A stretch of 49,143 bases of DNA from JABWAJ01 sp038323375 (GCA_038323375.1 JBBQGV010000031.1:1-49143), one strand, 5' to 3'; positions 1 to 9,376 are shown, counted from the stretch's first letter. Notes: generated by a model not told the origin, from the sequence alone. A program made the numbers and translations.

Positions 1-672
1 GCCCGCGTACTGAATGTTCAAAGTGGCGGCTGGGCAGGCGTTACCCTGCGCGAAAGCTTAGCGCCAGGCTCGAAAAAAGTGGCGCTGAAAACGCAACTCA
101 CCAGCATTGTCCGCCGCGAAATCAGAAACGCCACTAATGGCTCGGCCAGTATCCTGAATTTTAATCGCCCGGCACATGTATGGCTGCGTTTGGTGCGCAG
201 TGGCAGCAATTTCATTGGCTATACTTCCTTAAATGGCCAGAATTGGGATTTTGCCTTTTCGGCCAATGTGCCCATGACGGGCTGCATTTACGCGGGTTTA
301 TTTGCGGAAAGCATCAATGTTAATGTGGAAACGACCGCTTCTTTCGACAATGTGACCGTCCTTGGCGGAACACAAAACTTAGGCAGCCCACAAATAGGCG
401 TCGTCCCCGCGCTGGATGGTCTTTCCGTTTCTGTATTTCCGAACCCAAGCAACGGTGCGTTGACCCTGTCGGTAGCCGGCGCGCCGGAACGCAACCTGCA
501 ATTGGAGGTTATGGATATGATGGGCAAAATGGTGCGTAACATCGCCTTGCCGGAAGGTTCCGTTTTCACCCAGCCGCTTGATCTGAGCGACCAGCCTGCC
601 GGCGTGTATTTCCTCCGCCTGCGCTCAGAAAACGGCGTGGAAAATGTGCAACGGATTGTGGTGCAGCAGTAA
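1..672 (+). CDS. T9SS-secreted surface protein, C-terminal part (5' end outside window)
   Basis: The frame is open from base 1, so only the last 223 residues are seen. The first ~130 residues form a beta-rich module (SGGWAGVTLRE, then NFNRPAHVWLRLVR, then GLFAES) that also occurs just before the tail of the neighbouring 1139-5386 gene. Residues ~140-223 are a type A T9SS sorting domain: VFPNPSNGALTLSV, then MDMMGKMVRN, then PAGVYFLRLR. Such tails direct export through the type IX system and are normally cleaved during attachment to or release from the cell surface. The protein is therefore probably extracellular or cell-surface. It is a tandem paralogue of the next gene, with very similar DNA in the tail and a matching terminator. 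The full domain make-up and function cannot be judged from this fragment. Confidence 0.85.
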   Translation, partial: ARVLNVQSGGWAGVTLRESLAPGSKKVALKTQLTSIVRREIRNATNGSASILNFNRPAHVWLRLVRSGSNFIGYTSLNGQNWDFAFSANVPMTGCIYAGLFAESINVNVETTASFDNVTVLGGTQNLGSPQIGVVPALDGLSVSVFPNPSNGALTLSVAGAPERNLQLEVMDMMGKMVRNIALPEGSVFTQPLDLSDQPAGVYFLRLRSENGVENVQRIVVQQ

Positions 673-691
673 CCAGGTTTAATCTTGTGAT

Positions 692-727
692 AAAAAATCC
701 CGCCGGCGTTTGTCGGCGGGATTTTTT
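692..727 (+). terminator. Intrinsic terminator of the 1-672 gene
   Basis: A perfect 14-bp stem (AAAAAATCCCGCCG at 692-705 with its complement at 714-727), an 8-nt loop and a run of T on the right arm, 20 nt after the stop codon. The symmetric A/T tails would let it work in both directions. A near-copy follows the paralogous gene at 5410-5446. Confidence 0.9.
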
Positions 728-774
728 TGCGTACTCTATTCAAATTCCGGGTATTGGCTTTGTTTTTTTCAAAA

Positions 775-809
775 TGCAACGCCAGCAAACCATTTTGCAA
801 CGCCAGCAA
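775..809. repeat. 14-bp direct repeat in the 728-1138 intergenic region
   Basis: TGCAACGCCAGCAA occurs at 775-788 and again at 796-809 (period 21). The rest of this ~410-bp gap holds a TACCTTTG at 833-840 that fits the Bacteroidota -7 box but lacks a well-placed -33 TTG, and the phrase AAGGAACGTGTCGTAAG (902-918) related to copies at 6293 and 13281. No gene is supported here. Confidence 0.5.
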
Positions 810-1138
810 GCCTAATCCAAAAAATAACGCCTTACCTTTGTCTTACTGAAAATTTTGGGGCAATAGAGGGCTTTTCAAGGCTGCTCGCTGTCGAAGCAAC
901 CAAGGAACGTGTCGTAAGTTTAACTGAAACGAAAGTTCTTATATAGAATTTGAGTCTTATATTTACGCGCAACTTCAAACTATTTTTTTGTCCCCTCCCC
1001 CTGCCATTTTCGCAAAACCGATGTTTACTTCGCGCTTATTACAACATAACATTTTTTGGCTAACAGGTACTCCGGCACCAGATTTCAGGCTATTTTTTTT
1101 GAAATTCCAGTTTCAATCACTCATCAAATTGTTCTCTC

Positions 1139-4100
1139 ATGGAAGTGAAGAGTTTTACACACAACACCACCCAACCAGCTTCACGCTGGACGAAATTGTT
1201 ACTGATGCTCGTATGCTGTCTCGGATGGCTGCAAATGCAGGGGCAGGTTTCGATTACGACACTTGGCTCGCCAGTGACGCAGGATTTTAATGGCATGGGC
1301 AGTAGTGCCACGGCCACTTTGCCAACAGGTTTTCGAGTGTCGGATGCGACCTCTTATTCAGGAGGAACGACCGCCACAACGCTGGCAGCAGGAACTACTG
1401 GCACAGGCGCGCTGACGGGGAGCTCTGGTGGAGAAACCTATAATCTTGCCAATGGTGTCACAGCTTCTTCTACTGACCGAGCTTTGGGCTTTCTGAATTC
1501 AAGTAGTTTTACTTCGCCCCGCAGTATCATGGTGGCGTTTCAGAACAATACAGGCAGTACAATAACAGAGCTGTCCATTTCATTTGATTATGAGAAATAC
1601 CGTTCTGGTTCCAGGGCTTTTGGCTGGACTTTTTTTAGTGGCACAGATGGCACCACGTGGACGGCTCAAACTGATGGCGATCAATCTTATGCGGCTGATG
1701 CCAATAACACAACGATCAGCAACCCGCCTGCTGAAATTTCAAAATCAGTTACGATTACTGGTCTTTCCATAGCAAATGGCGCTAATTATTATTTGCGCTG
1801 GACTTTTACGGGTGTAGGCGGCAGTACTAATGGACAAGCTATCGGCATTGACGACTTCTCCCTCACCGCCACCGGCGCTCCGCTTGCCACAGGTGAAGCA
1901 TTGGATTTTGATGGCGTCAACGACATTGTTTCAGCGCCGCTACCTCCTGTGTTTAACAACCTTGCTTCCAATGACTTTACCATGGAAACCTGGATCAAGC
2001 CGAATGGTACTGGATCGGATCCGCGCAGAGTCATGCTTGCTCAGCAGGATGCTACCCATTTCGTTTCCATTTTACTTAGTTCCAATAGACAAGTATATTT
2101 TTATGTTAGGCTTGGCTCAACGACCTACGCTACTTTCGCAAGCTCTTTATCTTTAAACCAATGGGCGCATGTGGCCGTGCGCTGGAGAGCAGCTACCCAG
2201 ACCGTTGAAATTTTTTACAATGGCGTTTTGCAAAGTTATTTCGCCGGAGGTGCTTCCAGTTCTGGTACCAACAATACCTTCACCCTGGGCAATGGCACTT
2301 CATTAAACCAATACTTTGCCGGGCAATTGGACGAATTCAGGGTTTGGGATAAAGCCTTGACCGTAACAGAAATTAATGATAGAAAAGACTGCGAAATCAG
2401 CGGCAGCCTGCCAAATCTGGTTATGAATTACCACTTCAACCAGGGCAATAGCGGAGCTAATAATGCAGGCGTCACCACACTCACAGATGATAGCGGCAAT
2501 GCCTATAATGGTACTCTCCAGAATTTTGCACTCACCGGCGCGACCTCTAACTGGGTAGCCCCGGGAGCTGTAGTGACGGGAACGACCTGTAATTGCACGA
2601 TGCTCACTTGGTACCGCGATATGGATGGCGATGGCTTCGGTAATCCCGCTATGACGCAAATGGCCTGCACACAACCAACCGGTTATGTGGCCAACAATAC
2701 CGATTGCGACGATAACGACCCGCTCGAAAAACCAGGTCAGGTTTGGTACGCCGACGTGGACAACGACGGGTATTCTCCCGGAAATACACTCACGCAATGT
2801 CTGCGACCAACGGGTTATAAAGTGGCAGCAGAACTCACCGCCACCACCGGCGACTGCAACGACAACAACGCAGCCATCAAGCCCGGCGCAACAGAAATCT
2901 GCGACGGCGTGGACAACAATTGCAATGGCATGACCGACGAAGGCGTGCAAACCACCTAGTACCGCGATTTGGATGGTGATGGTTTTGGCAATCCGGCCAT
3001 GACGCAAATGGCCTGCGCGCAACCAACGGGTTATGTGGCCAACAACACAGACTGCGACGACACCGACGCCCTTGAAAAACCCGGTCAGGTCTGGTACGCC
3101 GACGTGGACAACGACGGGTTTTCTCCCGGAAATACACTCACGCAATGTCTGCGACCAACGGGTTATAAAGTCGCAGCAGAACTCACCGCCACCACCGGCG
3201 ACTGCAACGACAACAACGCAGCCATTAAACCCGGCGCAACAGAAATCTGCGACGGCGTGGACAACGACTGCAACGGCATGACCGATGAAGGCGTGCAAAC
3301 CACCTGGTACCGCGATTTGGATGGTGATGGTTTTGGCAATCCCGCCATGACGCAAATGGGCTGCGCGCAACCAACGGGTTATGTCGCCAACAACACGGAC
3401 TGCGACGACAACGACGCCCTTGAAAAACCCGGTCAGGTCTGGTATGTTGACGCCGACAACGACGGCTACAGCACAGGCATTTTTTTAGTTCAGTGCCTCC
3501 GACCGGCTGGTTTCAAAACTGCATCCGAGCTGACGGCAACCATTGGCGACTGCAACGATAGCAATGCAGCGATCAATCCAGCTGCAACAGAAGTTTGTGA
3601 CGGCGTAGACAACAACTGCAACGGCATGACCGACGAAGGCGTGCAAACCACCTGGTACCGCGATATGGATGGCGATGGCTTCGGCAATCCCGCCATGACG
3701 CAAATGGCCTGCGCGCAACCAACGGGTTATGTGGCCAACAACACGGACTGCGACGATACCGACGCCCTCGAAAAACCCGGTCAGGTCTGGTACGCCGACG
3801 TGGACAACGACGGGTATTCTCCCGGAACGACGCTTACGCAGTGTCTGCGACCAACGGGTTATAAAGTGGCCGCCGAATTAACGGCCACCACCGGCGACTG
3901 CAACGACAACAACGCAGCCATTAAACCCGGCGCAACAGAAATCTGCGATGGCGTGGACAACGATTGCGATAGTTCCATAGACGAAGGCGTGCAAACCACC
4001 TATTACCGCGATATGGATGGCGATGGTTTTGGAAATCCTTCCAGTACGACGCTCGCCTGCTCTTTGCCAGGCGGTTATGTGACCAACAATACCGATTGCG

Positions 4101-5386
4101 ACGACAACGACCCACTCGAAAAGCCCGGCCAGATCTGGTACGCCGATGTGGACAACGATGGCTATTCTTCCGGAATCACGCTCACGCAGTGCCTGCGACC
4201 AACGGGTTACAAAGTGGCCGCCCAATTAACAGCCACCACCGGTGATTGCAACGACAATGCGGCCGCCATCAACCCGGCAGCTAACGAAATCTGCGACGGT
4301 GTGGACAACGACTGCGACGGCCAAACCGACGAAGGCGTCAAAACCGAATACTTTGCCGACACCGACGGCGACGGCTATGGCGATCCAAACAGTGTGACTA
4401 TTGAATGCAGCCTGCCTCAAGGTTATGTGACCAACAACGACGACTGCGACGATACCGACGATACCGTTTATCCGGGTGCCGAGGAAATCTGCGACCGCAA
4501 AGACAACGACTGCAACGGCGTAGTAGATGACATTGGCGGCAGCACCGCCGGCAACTGGAACAACTCGGATGTTGGCCAAGCCAATGGCGGTGCAAATTTC
4601 CCGCCCTGCGATGCGGAGCCGACTGATGTTTTTGTCATCAACTCAACCGGATTTTCCACTTCCAGCAGCGACAAACTCCACGCAGTGTACCAAACTCTGT
4701 GCGGCAATGGCGAAATTACTGCCCGCGTATTGAGCGTAAGCGGCGGCGGCTGGGCAGGCGTCATGCTGCGCGAAACCCTGGATCCGGGTTCTAAAAAAGT
4801 ATCGCTGAAAACGCAACTGACAAATGTTATCCGCCGCGAAATCCGCTCCATGACCAACGGCACCGCGAGCATCCTGAATTTCAACCGCCCGCAACACGTG
4901 TGGCTGCGCTTGGTGCGCAACGGCAGCAATTTTGTAGGGTATACTTCTATAAATGGCACTACTTGGGGCTTTGCCTTCTCGGCAACCATCTCCATGAGCG
5001 GTTGCGTTTACGCGGGCTTGTTTTCGGAAAGCACTAATCCCAATGTAACGACGACTGCTACTTTCAATAACGTGAGCATCAACGGGGAGCAAAATCTGGC
5101 TGCAGGTTTACAACAATCTGCAACACCGCTCGATGGCCTCAGCGTATCGGTTTACCCCAACCCAAGCAACGGTGCGTTGACCTTGTCGGTAGCCGGCGCG
5201 CCGGAACGCAACCTGCAATTGGAGGTCATGGATATGATGGGCAAAATGGTGCGCAACATCGCTTTGCAGGAAGGTTCCGTTTTCACTTATCCGCTTGATC
5301 TGAGCGACCAGCCTGCCGGGGTGTATTACCTCCGCCTGCGCTCAGAAAATGGGGTGGAAAGTATGCAGCGGATTTTGGTGCAGTAG
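1139..5386 (+). pseudogene. Giant LamG / MopE-repeat T9SS surface protein interrupted by one in-frame stop
   Basis: One frame of 1415 codons plus stop, broken only by TAG at 2957-2959. Order: signal peptide (residues ~18-36, hydrophobic LLLMLVCCLGWLQMQG); an N-terminal beta module (~40-250) ending IDDFSLTATG; a LamG/concanavalin-like module (~255-480; ALDFDGVNDIV, WIKPNGTG, DEFRVWDKAL); five 116-residue units of paired acidic repeats (DMDGDGFGNP, NNTDCDDNDP, EICDGVDNNCNG) plus a half unit; a beta module shared with the upstream gene; and a type A T9SS tail (YPNPSNGALTLSV). The DxDxDG and DCDD motifs match MopE-type putative metal-binding repeats and probably bind Ca. The stop falls where every other unit but the last has TGG or TAT, so it is a G-to-A change in a Trp codon. 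If real, it yields a 606-residue product with no sorting tail. It could also be a sequencing error. A restart at 2969 would lack a signal peptide. Confidence 0.85.
2609..4345 (+). repeat. Five tandem 348-bp coding repeats (MopE-like), one unit 345 bp
   Basis: Unit starts are at 2609, 2957, 3305, 3653 and 4001, each 348 bp apart; the next boundary is at 4346 (345 bp), followed by a shortened half unit to ~4540. Each unit encodes 116 residues made of two halves, one opening WYRDxDGDGFG and one opening WYADVDNDGYS. DNA identity between units is high, including many synonymous positions, which suggests recent duplication or ongoing conversion. Confidence 0.95.
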
Positions 5387-5409
5387 GAATCTGTTTCAAA
5401 CTTAAGATA

Positions 5410-5446
5410 AAAAAATCCCGCTGGCGGTTGTCGGCGGGATTTTTTA
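5410..5446. terminator. Bidirectional intrinsic terminator between convergent genes
   Basis: AAAAAATCCCGCTG pairs with CGGCGGGATTTTTT (one G-T pair). It sits 24 bp after the stop of the 1139-5386 gene and 59 bp beyond the end of kdsB on the minus strand. A and T runs on both sides allow termination from either direction. Its sequence matches the terminator at 692-727. Confidence 0.85.
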
Positions 5447-5504
5447 TTGAACCAGGAGCATTTATCACTCCCACACCACCTCCGCATTCGCCATTGATCA
5501 TAAG

Positions 5505-6251
5505 TCACCTCCCCAAAAAAGCTTTCGCTTTCTCAATATCCTCCGGCACATCAATCCCCATCGTTTCCTTATCCGTCATGCCCACCGCAATCGGATAGCC
5601 ATTGGTTAACCAGCGCAATTGCTCCAGTGATTCAGCTTGCTCGTAAATACCCGGAGGCAACGAAGTCACTTCCTGGATGGTTGCGCTGCGAAAAGCATAC
5701 AGACCAATGTGTTTGTAAAAAACCACGCCGCGCCCAAACCAATCAGCCAGCGAAATGCCCCGTAGGTGCGGAATGGGGCTACGGCTGAAATACATGGCGC
5801 AATTGCGGTTGTCCAAGACCACTTTGACCATATTGGGATTAAAAATATCGTCTGCGTTTTCGATGGGTTTCGCCAAGGTGGAAATATCCGTCAGTTGACC
5901 GTTGAGCAGGGGTTGGACGGCAGCGTCTATTTGCTCCGGCAGGATGAAGGGTTCGTCGCCTTGAATGTTGATCACAATGTCGTAACCTTCAACCATCCGC
6001 GCTACTTCCGCGCAGCGATCGGTGCCGGTTTGGTGGTCGGCACGGGTCATCATGGCTTTTCCACCAAAACCCAGCACGTGTTGAATGATGCGTTCGTCTT
6101 CGGTAGCAACGATCACGTCCGTCATGCAGGAAGCCTGAATGGCCTGCCGGTAAACGCGTTCCACCATCGTTTTGCCGCCGATGTCGGCCAGTGGTTTGCC
6201 CGGAAACCGGGTTGCGCCGTAGCGCGAAGGAATAATGCCAAGTACTTTCAT
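5505..6251 (-). CDS. kdsB: 3-deoxy-manno-octulosonate cytidylyltransferase (CMP-Kdo synthetase)
   Basis: 248 residues, the usual length for KdsB. The enzyme joins CTP and Kdo to give CMP-Kdo, the activated sugar for the inner core of lipopolysaccharide; it acts in the cytoplasm. The N-terminal nucleotide-binding signature IIPSRYGATRFPGKPL is at residues ~6-21, and VINIQGDEPFI (~92-102) carries the conserved QGDEP motif. The start MKVLGIIPSRYG is the family's normal start. The gene is convergent with the upstream surface-protein gene and divergent from the LysM gene at 6361. It is intact with nothing unusual. Confidence 0.96.
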   Translation of the reverse strand: MKVLGIIPSRYGATRFPGKPLADIGGKTMVERVYRQAIQASCMTDVIVATEDERIIQHVLGFGGKAMMTRADHQTGTDRCAEVARMVEGYDIVINIQGDEPFILPEQIDAAVQPLLNGQLTDISTLAKPIENADDIFNPNMVKVVLDNRNCAMYFSRSPIPHLRGISLADWFGRGVVFYKHIGLYAFRSATIQEVTSLPPGIYEQAESLEQLRWLTNGYPIAVGMTDKETMGIDVPEDIEKAKAFLGR

Positions 6252-6254
6252 TGC

Positions 6255-6287
6255 TTTTGAAACAAATTGGTTTATTGATTATCTTTG
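6255..6287 (+). promoter_or_regulatory. Bacteroidota-type promoter for the LysM gene
   Basis: TTTTG at 6255-6259, 20 nt, then TATCTTTG at 6280-6287: a good fit to the Bacteroidota -33 TTTG / -7 TAnnTTTG consensus. Transcription would start near 6293, giving a ~68-nt leader that begins with GAGGAGCGTGTCGTAAAT, a phrase also found at 902 and 13281. Confidence 0.7.
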
Positions 6288-6360
6288 TGCTTGAGGAGCG
6301 TGTCGTAAATAATTTGTTGGACAATCCAACGTTCGTTACCAAAAAAACCTTTCACTTACT

Positions 6361-7224
6361 ATGAGATACAAACAATGGCCCCTGCTGCTTGCGCTGCCGA
6401 TTTTACTGACCGTAGCGACAAAATTATTGGCAACCGGCGACAGCCTGCGCTATTTGCTGCCGAAAGATAGCATCTTCCTGACCATTGAAGCTGGCGAAGT
6501 CAAATTTTTTCAACACCGCCTTGAACGCAAACAGACGCTCTATTCCCTTGCCAAGTTCTACGGCCTGTCGGTTGAGGAGTTGTATTTCTACAATCCCGGC
6601 TTAAAAGACAAGCCTATTTCGGTGGGCCAGTTCATCCGTGTGCCTATTCCAAACGGCGCCATCAAGCGCTACAAGGATAAAAATTTTGCAAAGTGGAAAC
6701 ACGCGCCGATTTACTACACGGTGAAAAAAGGAGATACCCTGTTCCGGATCGCCAAGATTCACTTCAGGATGCCTGTGGATACACTTTTGGCGCGCAATCA
6801 ATTGCTCAATTACAACCTTTCGCCCGGTCAACTGATCCAAATCGGCTGGATGGAAATCGCGGGTGTGCCTGAAAAACTGCACGAAGGCGGCGACCCCAAC
6901 AGCCGCCGGAATGCTGCGTTGGAATACCTATATTCTAAAGAAGGAAAAAGCAGGAAAATTGCAGAACACCAGGGAGTGGCTTTCTGGCAGAAAAATAGCC
7001 GCGAAGACCTTGATTTATACGCGTTGCACCGCGTAGCGCCCATCAATTCTATCGTTTCGGTCACCAATCCGATGAGCAAACGCACCGTGCATGCAAAAGT
7101 GGTCGGGCGCATTCCCGATTCGGCCTATGGCGACGATGTCATCGTCGTGCTGTCGCCTTTGGCAGCTAAAATGCTGAATGCCCGGGATCCGAGGTTTTTT
7201 GTGCGGGTGAAGTATTTGGAGTAA
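6361..7224 (+). CDS. Exported protein with two LysM domains and an RlpA-like C-terminal domain
   Basis: 287 residues with an N-terminal hydrophobic segment (residues 6-24), so it is exported or anchored. LysM 1 lies at ~50-97 (KQTLYSLAKFYGLSVEELY) and LysM 2 at ~118-163 (VKKGDTLFRIAKIH); both bind peptidoglycan glycan chains. Residues ~204-287 (GVAFWQK, LYALHRVAPINSIVSVTNP, VVGRIPDSAYGDDVIVVLS) resemble the double-psi beta-barrel of RlpA-type proteins (inference from pattern). A cell-wall binding or remodelling role is likely; enzyme activity is not proven. It is a single gene with its own promoter at 6255-6287. Confidence 0.85.
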   Translation: MRYKQWPLLLALPILLTVATKLLATGDSLRYLLPKDSIFLTIEAGEVKFFQHRLERKQTLYSLAKFYGLSVEELYFYNPGLKDKPISVGQFIRVPIPNGAIKRYKDKNFAKWKHAPIYYTVKKGDTLFRIAKIHFRMPVDTLLARNQLLNYNLSPGQLIQIGWMEIAGVPEKLHEGGDPNSRRNAALEYLYSKEGKSRKIAEHQGVAFWQKNSREDLDLYALHRVAPINSIVSVTNPMSKRTVHAKVVGRIPDSAYGDDVIVVLSPLAAKMLNARDPRFFVRVKYLE

Positions 7225-7233
7225 GAAGGGTTA

Positions 7234-7417
7234 AGATCTTGTTCGGGAATTCGTCAATTGGCTACGGTCGGCAAATTTTATTTTATACTGCGTTAAATTT
7301 TTTCAACATAGCTGCCGGCTATGTCTGCAAAATTCGCCTTGTCTAAAACAAAATTTCCTCGACCTCGCTCAAATCGAAGATTCGACGTAGTCAATCACGA
7401 AATCCCGAACAAGCTCT
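7234..7417. repeat. 184-bp imperfect palindrome (dispersed repeat, copy A)
   Basis: The outer arms read AGATCTTGTTCGGGA.. inward from 7234 and AGAGCTTGTTCGGGA.. inward from 7417 on the other strand, and they match for ~35 bp. The middle is also loosely palindromic and closes on a perfect 7-bp stem (ACATAGC 7306-7312 / GCTATGT 7318-7324). It fills the gap between two convergent genes. A related copy with the same outer arm starts at 45872. It may serve as a bidirectional terminator. Confidence 0.85.
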
Positions 7418-7423
7418 AAGATC

Positions 7424-8089
7424 TTACTTTCCGACATTGCGATTGACTAATTCCAGTACGGCCAAAGAAAGGAAAAGCACCTCTTCTTTATCGTTCAGGT
7501 CGGGGCGTACAAACTCAAAAGCCCGTTGGCTGAGTTCCTTTTTGACTTCCGGAAGTGGTTTGAGCAGGTTGCCCACTTCGCGGTCTTCCACCAGCACGGG
7601 CAGCAATTTGTCGTGCTCGCGGTTGATGCTTGCAACAACCCGGTTGCGGGCATCGTACAGCACGCCATTATCTTTCAGAATTCCGGCGTGCTTTTGATCC
7701 ACCACTAACTGCACTTCCCCTTTTTTGATGCGGTAAACGAATTCGTGATCAGCAGAACGCGCATAGAGGATGGCGTTCAACTTTGCAGAAGGATAGCGCT
7801 TGTAGCTGTAAGCGACTAAAGGCTCGTGGTAAATGGTCGTAAAAACGCCTTTGGCCGAAATACCGGATTTCTTTTTCAGCGCTGCGTTGATTTGACTTTG
7901 GGAAAACAGCTCGAATTCCTCCTTACTGATGGGGAGCAAATCTTTGGTCAATGGCTCCAGGTCTGCCTTCATTTTTTTTATGTCAGCATCAATTTGTTTG
8001 TCGCTGGGCTGCACCGCGCTAAATATTTTCAGCAGCAGCATCCCAACCGAGACAACAGCAATCAACAAAACAATCAGTAAGAAACTCAT
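7424..8089 (-). CDS. Membrane-anchored protein of unknown function
   Basis: 221 residues from the ATG at 8089; the frame runs two codons further up to a TTG, but ATG fits better. One N-terminal transmembrane segment (FLLIVLLIAVVSVGMLLL, residues ~3-20) is followed by a charged, probably helical linker and a soluble domain (~60-221) with no motif I recognise. The predicted topology is a single-pass anchor, with the location of the soluble part undecided. The gene is followed by palindromic repeat A and preceded within 32 bp by the next minus-strand gene (8121-9197), so the two may be co-transcribed. Confidence 0.75.
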   Translation of the reverse strand: MSFLLIVLLIAVVSVGMLLLKIFSAVQPSDKQIDADIKKMKADLEPLTKDLLPISKEEFELFSQSQINAALKKKSGISAKGVFTTIYHEPLVAYSYKRYPSAKLNAILYARSADHEFVYRIKKGEVQLVVDQKHAGILKDNGVLYDARNRVVASINREHDKLLPVLVEDREVGNLLKPLPEVKKELSQRAFEFVRPDLNDKEEVLFLSLAVLELVNRNVGK

Positions 8090-8120
8090 GTGCAAAATAT
8101 TTTAGAAAAAGGTAGCGCGT

Positions 8121-9197
8121 TCAATTTACACTCCCCGACCCCAAGCCGGTTTTTATCCCATGCGTGACCGGTTCTTCAAAATGTTTTCTTTTCGTACTCA
8201 GGGCAATCCGGTCGGTATCATCCAAAATCTTGAAGTTACCTTCCAGAATGGCATCTAACTCCTGAATGATTTTTTCCGGTTGTTCCCAATATTCAACGCC
8301 CTCCTGCGTCATATCGTTGATCATTTCCGCCTTGATGCGCAGAATTTCCGACCGAAAGGGGGTATTTATCGTGCAAATGCGGTTTGCCGCAGCTAAAAGG
8401 CGAAGGTGTATTCCTCTTCCTAACAAACTGCTGCCGCCATAATCCCAGGTTTGCATGAACCAGGCAGGATAAAAATATTCGATGCTGTCTTCCGGAAAAA
8501 CCTGTGTGCAGAACTGAAAAAAGGCGTCGTCTTCACGCTCCGGCGTTTGCGCAGCTTTCCGCAACCACACCCGGTAATCGGAAAACAGGTAATAGGCCGT
8601 GCCTTCAGCCACCAATTGCGGTTCAAAGGCAGGCAGCAGCGGTTTTATCCAGAACAGGTCAGGCGGAGGGGAGGTGCCATCGCCTTCCGGCAAACGCCTG
8701 ACTAAGCTGTCGCGCAAGGTTCTGCCTTTCAGGTAACTTTCGGCTAATTGGTTCAGGTTTTGAATATTTTCAAAACCCTGCCGCCACTGTGCTGCCTGAT
8801 CGTACCTGTTTTTGCCCAGCAAAGCCTGAAAACGCTTGGCGCCAAGTCGGGTCGTGTCGCTTCCAAAATCAACAGCAGCAGCATACACCCACCCTTTTAC
8901 CTCCCCGGCTTCAACCTTGAGCCAGGGTTCATAAAAGGGCTGCCCCTGCACCGTAAGGCGGGTCATAAAATCGCTCACCTCATCCAGATCGAGCAACGGC
9001 GTTCCTTTTTCAAGCTCTTTCACCACCTTCCCGTTTTCGCCGGGGGAGTCGCGCAGCGGGGTTTGGTCGGTTTTGATGGTCAGCGCACTCGCCTGGCTGG
9101 AGCTTTCCGCTTGTTGCCGGTTTTGGCAGGCGCCAAACGCCAGGAAACAGCAGTAAATCAAAAGATATTTGGGAAAGGCAAGAAATGGCCTGGCCAT
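8121..9197 (-). CDS. SH3-domain lipoprotein of unknown function
   Basis: Start set at the ATG at 9197 (MARPFLAFPKYLLIYCC) because the 57 codons upstream translate an intergenic repeat (9266-9307). The signal peptide ends in the lipobox LAFGAC, so Cys ~24 should be lipidated. Residues ~40-110 resemble a bacterial SH3-like domain (PLRDSPGENGKVVKELEKGT, then WLKVEAGEVKGWVYAAAVDF). The remaining ~240 residues are a mostly helical domain with no recognised motif. Length is 358 aa. SH3-like domains often bind cell-wall material; the substrate here is unknown. It lies just upstream of, and is possibly co-transcribed with, the membrane protein at 7424-8089. Confidence 0.8.
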   Translation of the reverse strand: MARPFLAFPKYLLIYCCFLAFGACQNRQQAESSSQASALTIKTDQTPLRDSPGENGKVVKELEKGTPLLDLDEVSDFMTRLTVQGQPFYEPWLKVEAGEVKGWVYAAAVDFGSDTTRLGAKRFQALLGKNRYDQAAQWRQGFENIQNLNQLAESYLKGRTLRDSLVRRLPEGDGTSPPPDLFWIKPLLPAFEPQLVAEGTAYYLFSDYRVWLRKAAQTPEREDDAFFQFCTQVFPEDSIEYFYPAWFMQTWDYGGSSLLGRGIHLRLLAAANRICTINTPFRSEILRIKAEMINDMTQEGVEYWEQPEKIIQELDAILEGNFKILDDTDRIALSTKRKHFEEPVTHGIKTGLGSGSVN

Positions 9198-9265
9198 AAT
9201 TGATTGAAAACGAATACTTTTGAACCACCGGTCATCTCCTTTGCGTACCCTTTTCGGGAGACAGG

Positions 9266-9307
9266 TTCCCGCAAAGGGCGCTAAGGTCTCGCAAAGGACG
9301 CAAAGGG
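9266..9307. repeat. Dispersed repeat unit (cgcaaaggcgctaagg type)
   Basis: TTCCCGCAAAGGGCGCTAAG followed by GTCTCGCAAAGGACGCAAAG. The same phrase closes the tandem arrays at 48961-49003 and 49105-49143. It sits in the 5' flank of the SH3 lipoprotein gene and produces a spurious N-terminal extension of its frame. Confidence 0.8.
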
Positions 9308-9376
9308 AGTTTTTTATTTTATTCATAAATCCATGTTTTCTATATAGTGTCCATGTATTTGAAATCACCTGAAACT

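Noticed and set aside
2303..3370. Long open frames on the minus strand over the MopE repeats (also 3878-4579)
   Set aside because: They are shadows caused by the regular GAC/AAC-rich coding repeats; their translations are low-complexity Val/Ala/His strings without domains.
2969..5386. Separate gene starting after the TAG
   Set aside because: The first Met is inside a repeat unit, with no signal peptide although the product carries a T9SS tail; it is better seen as the 3' part of one broken gene.
5766..6260. Plus-strand frame over kdsB
   Set aside because: Shadow of a clear, conserved kdsB on the other strand.
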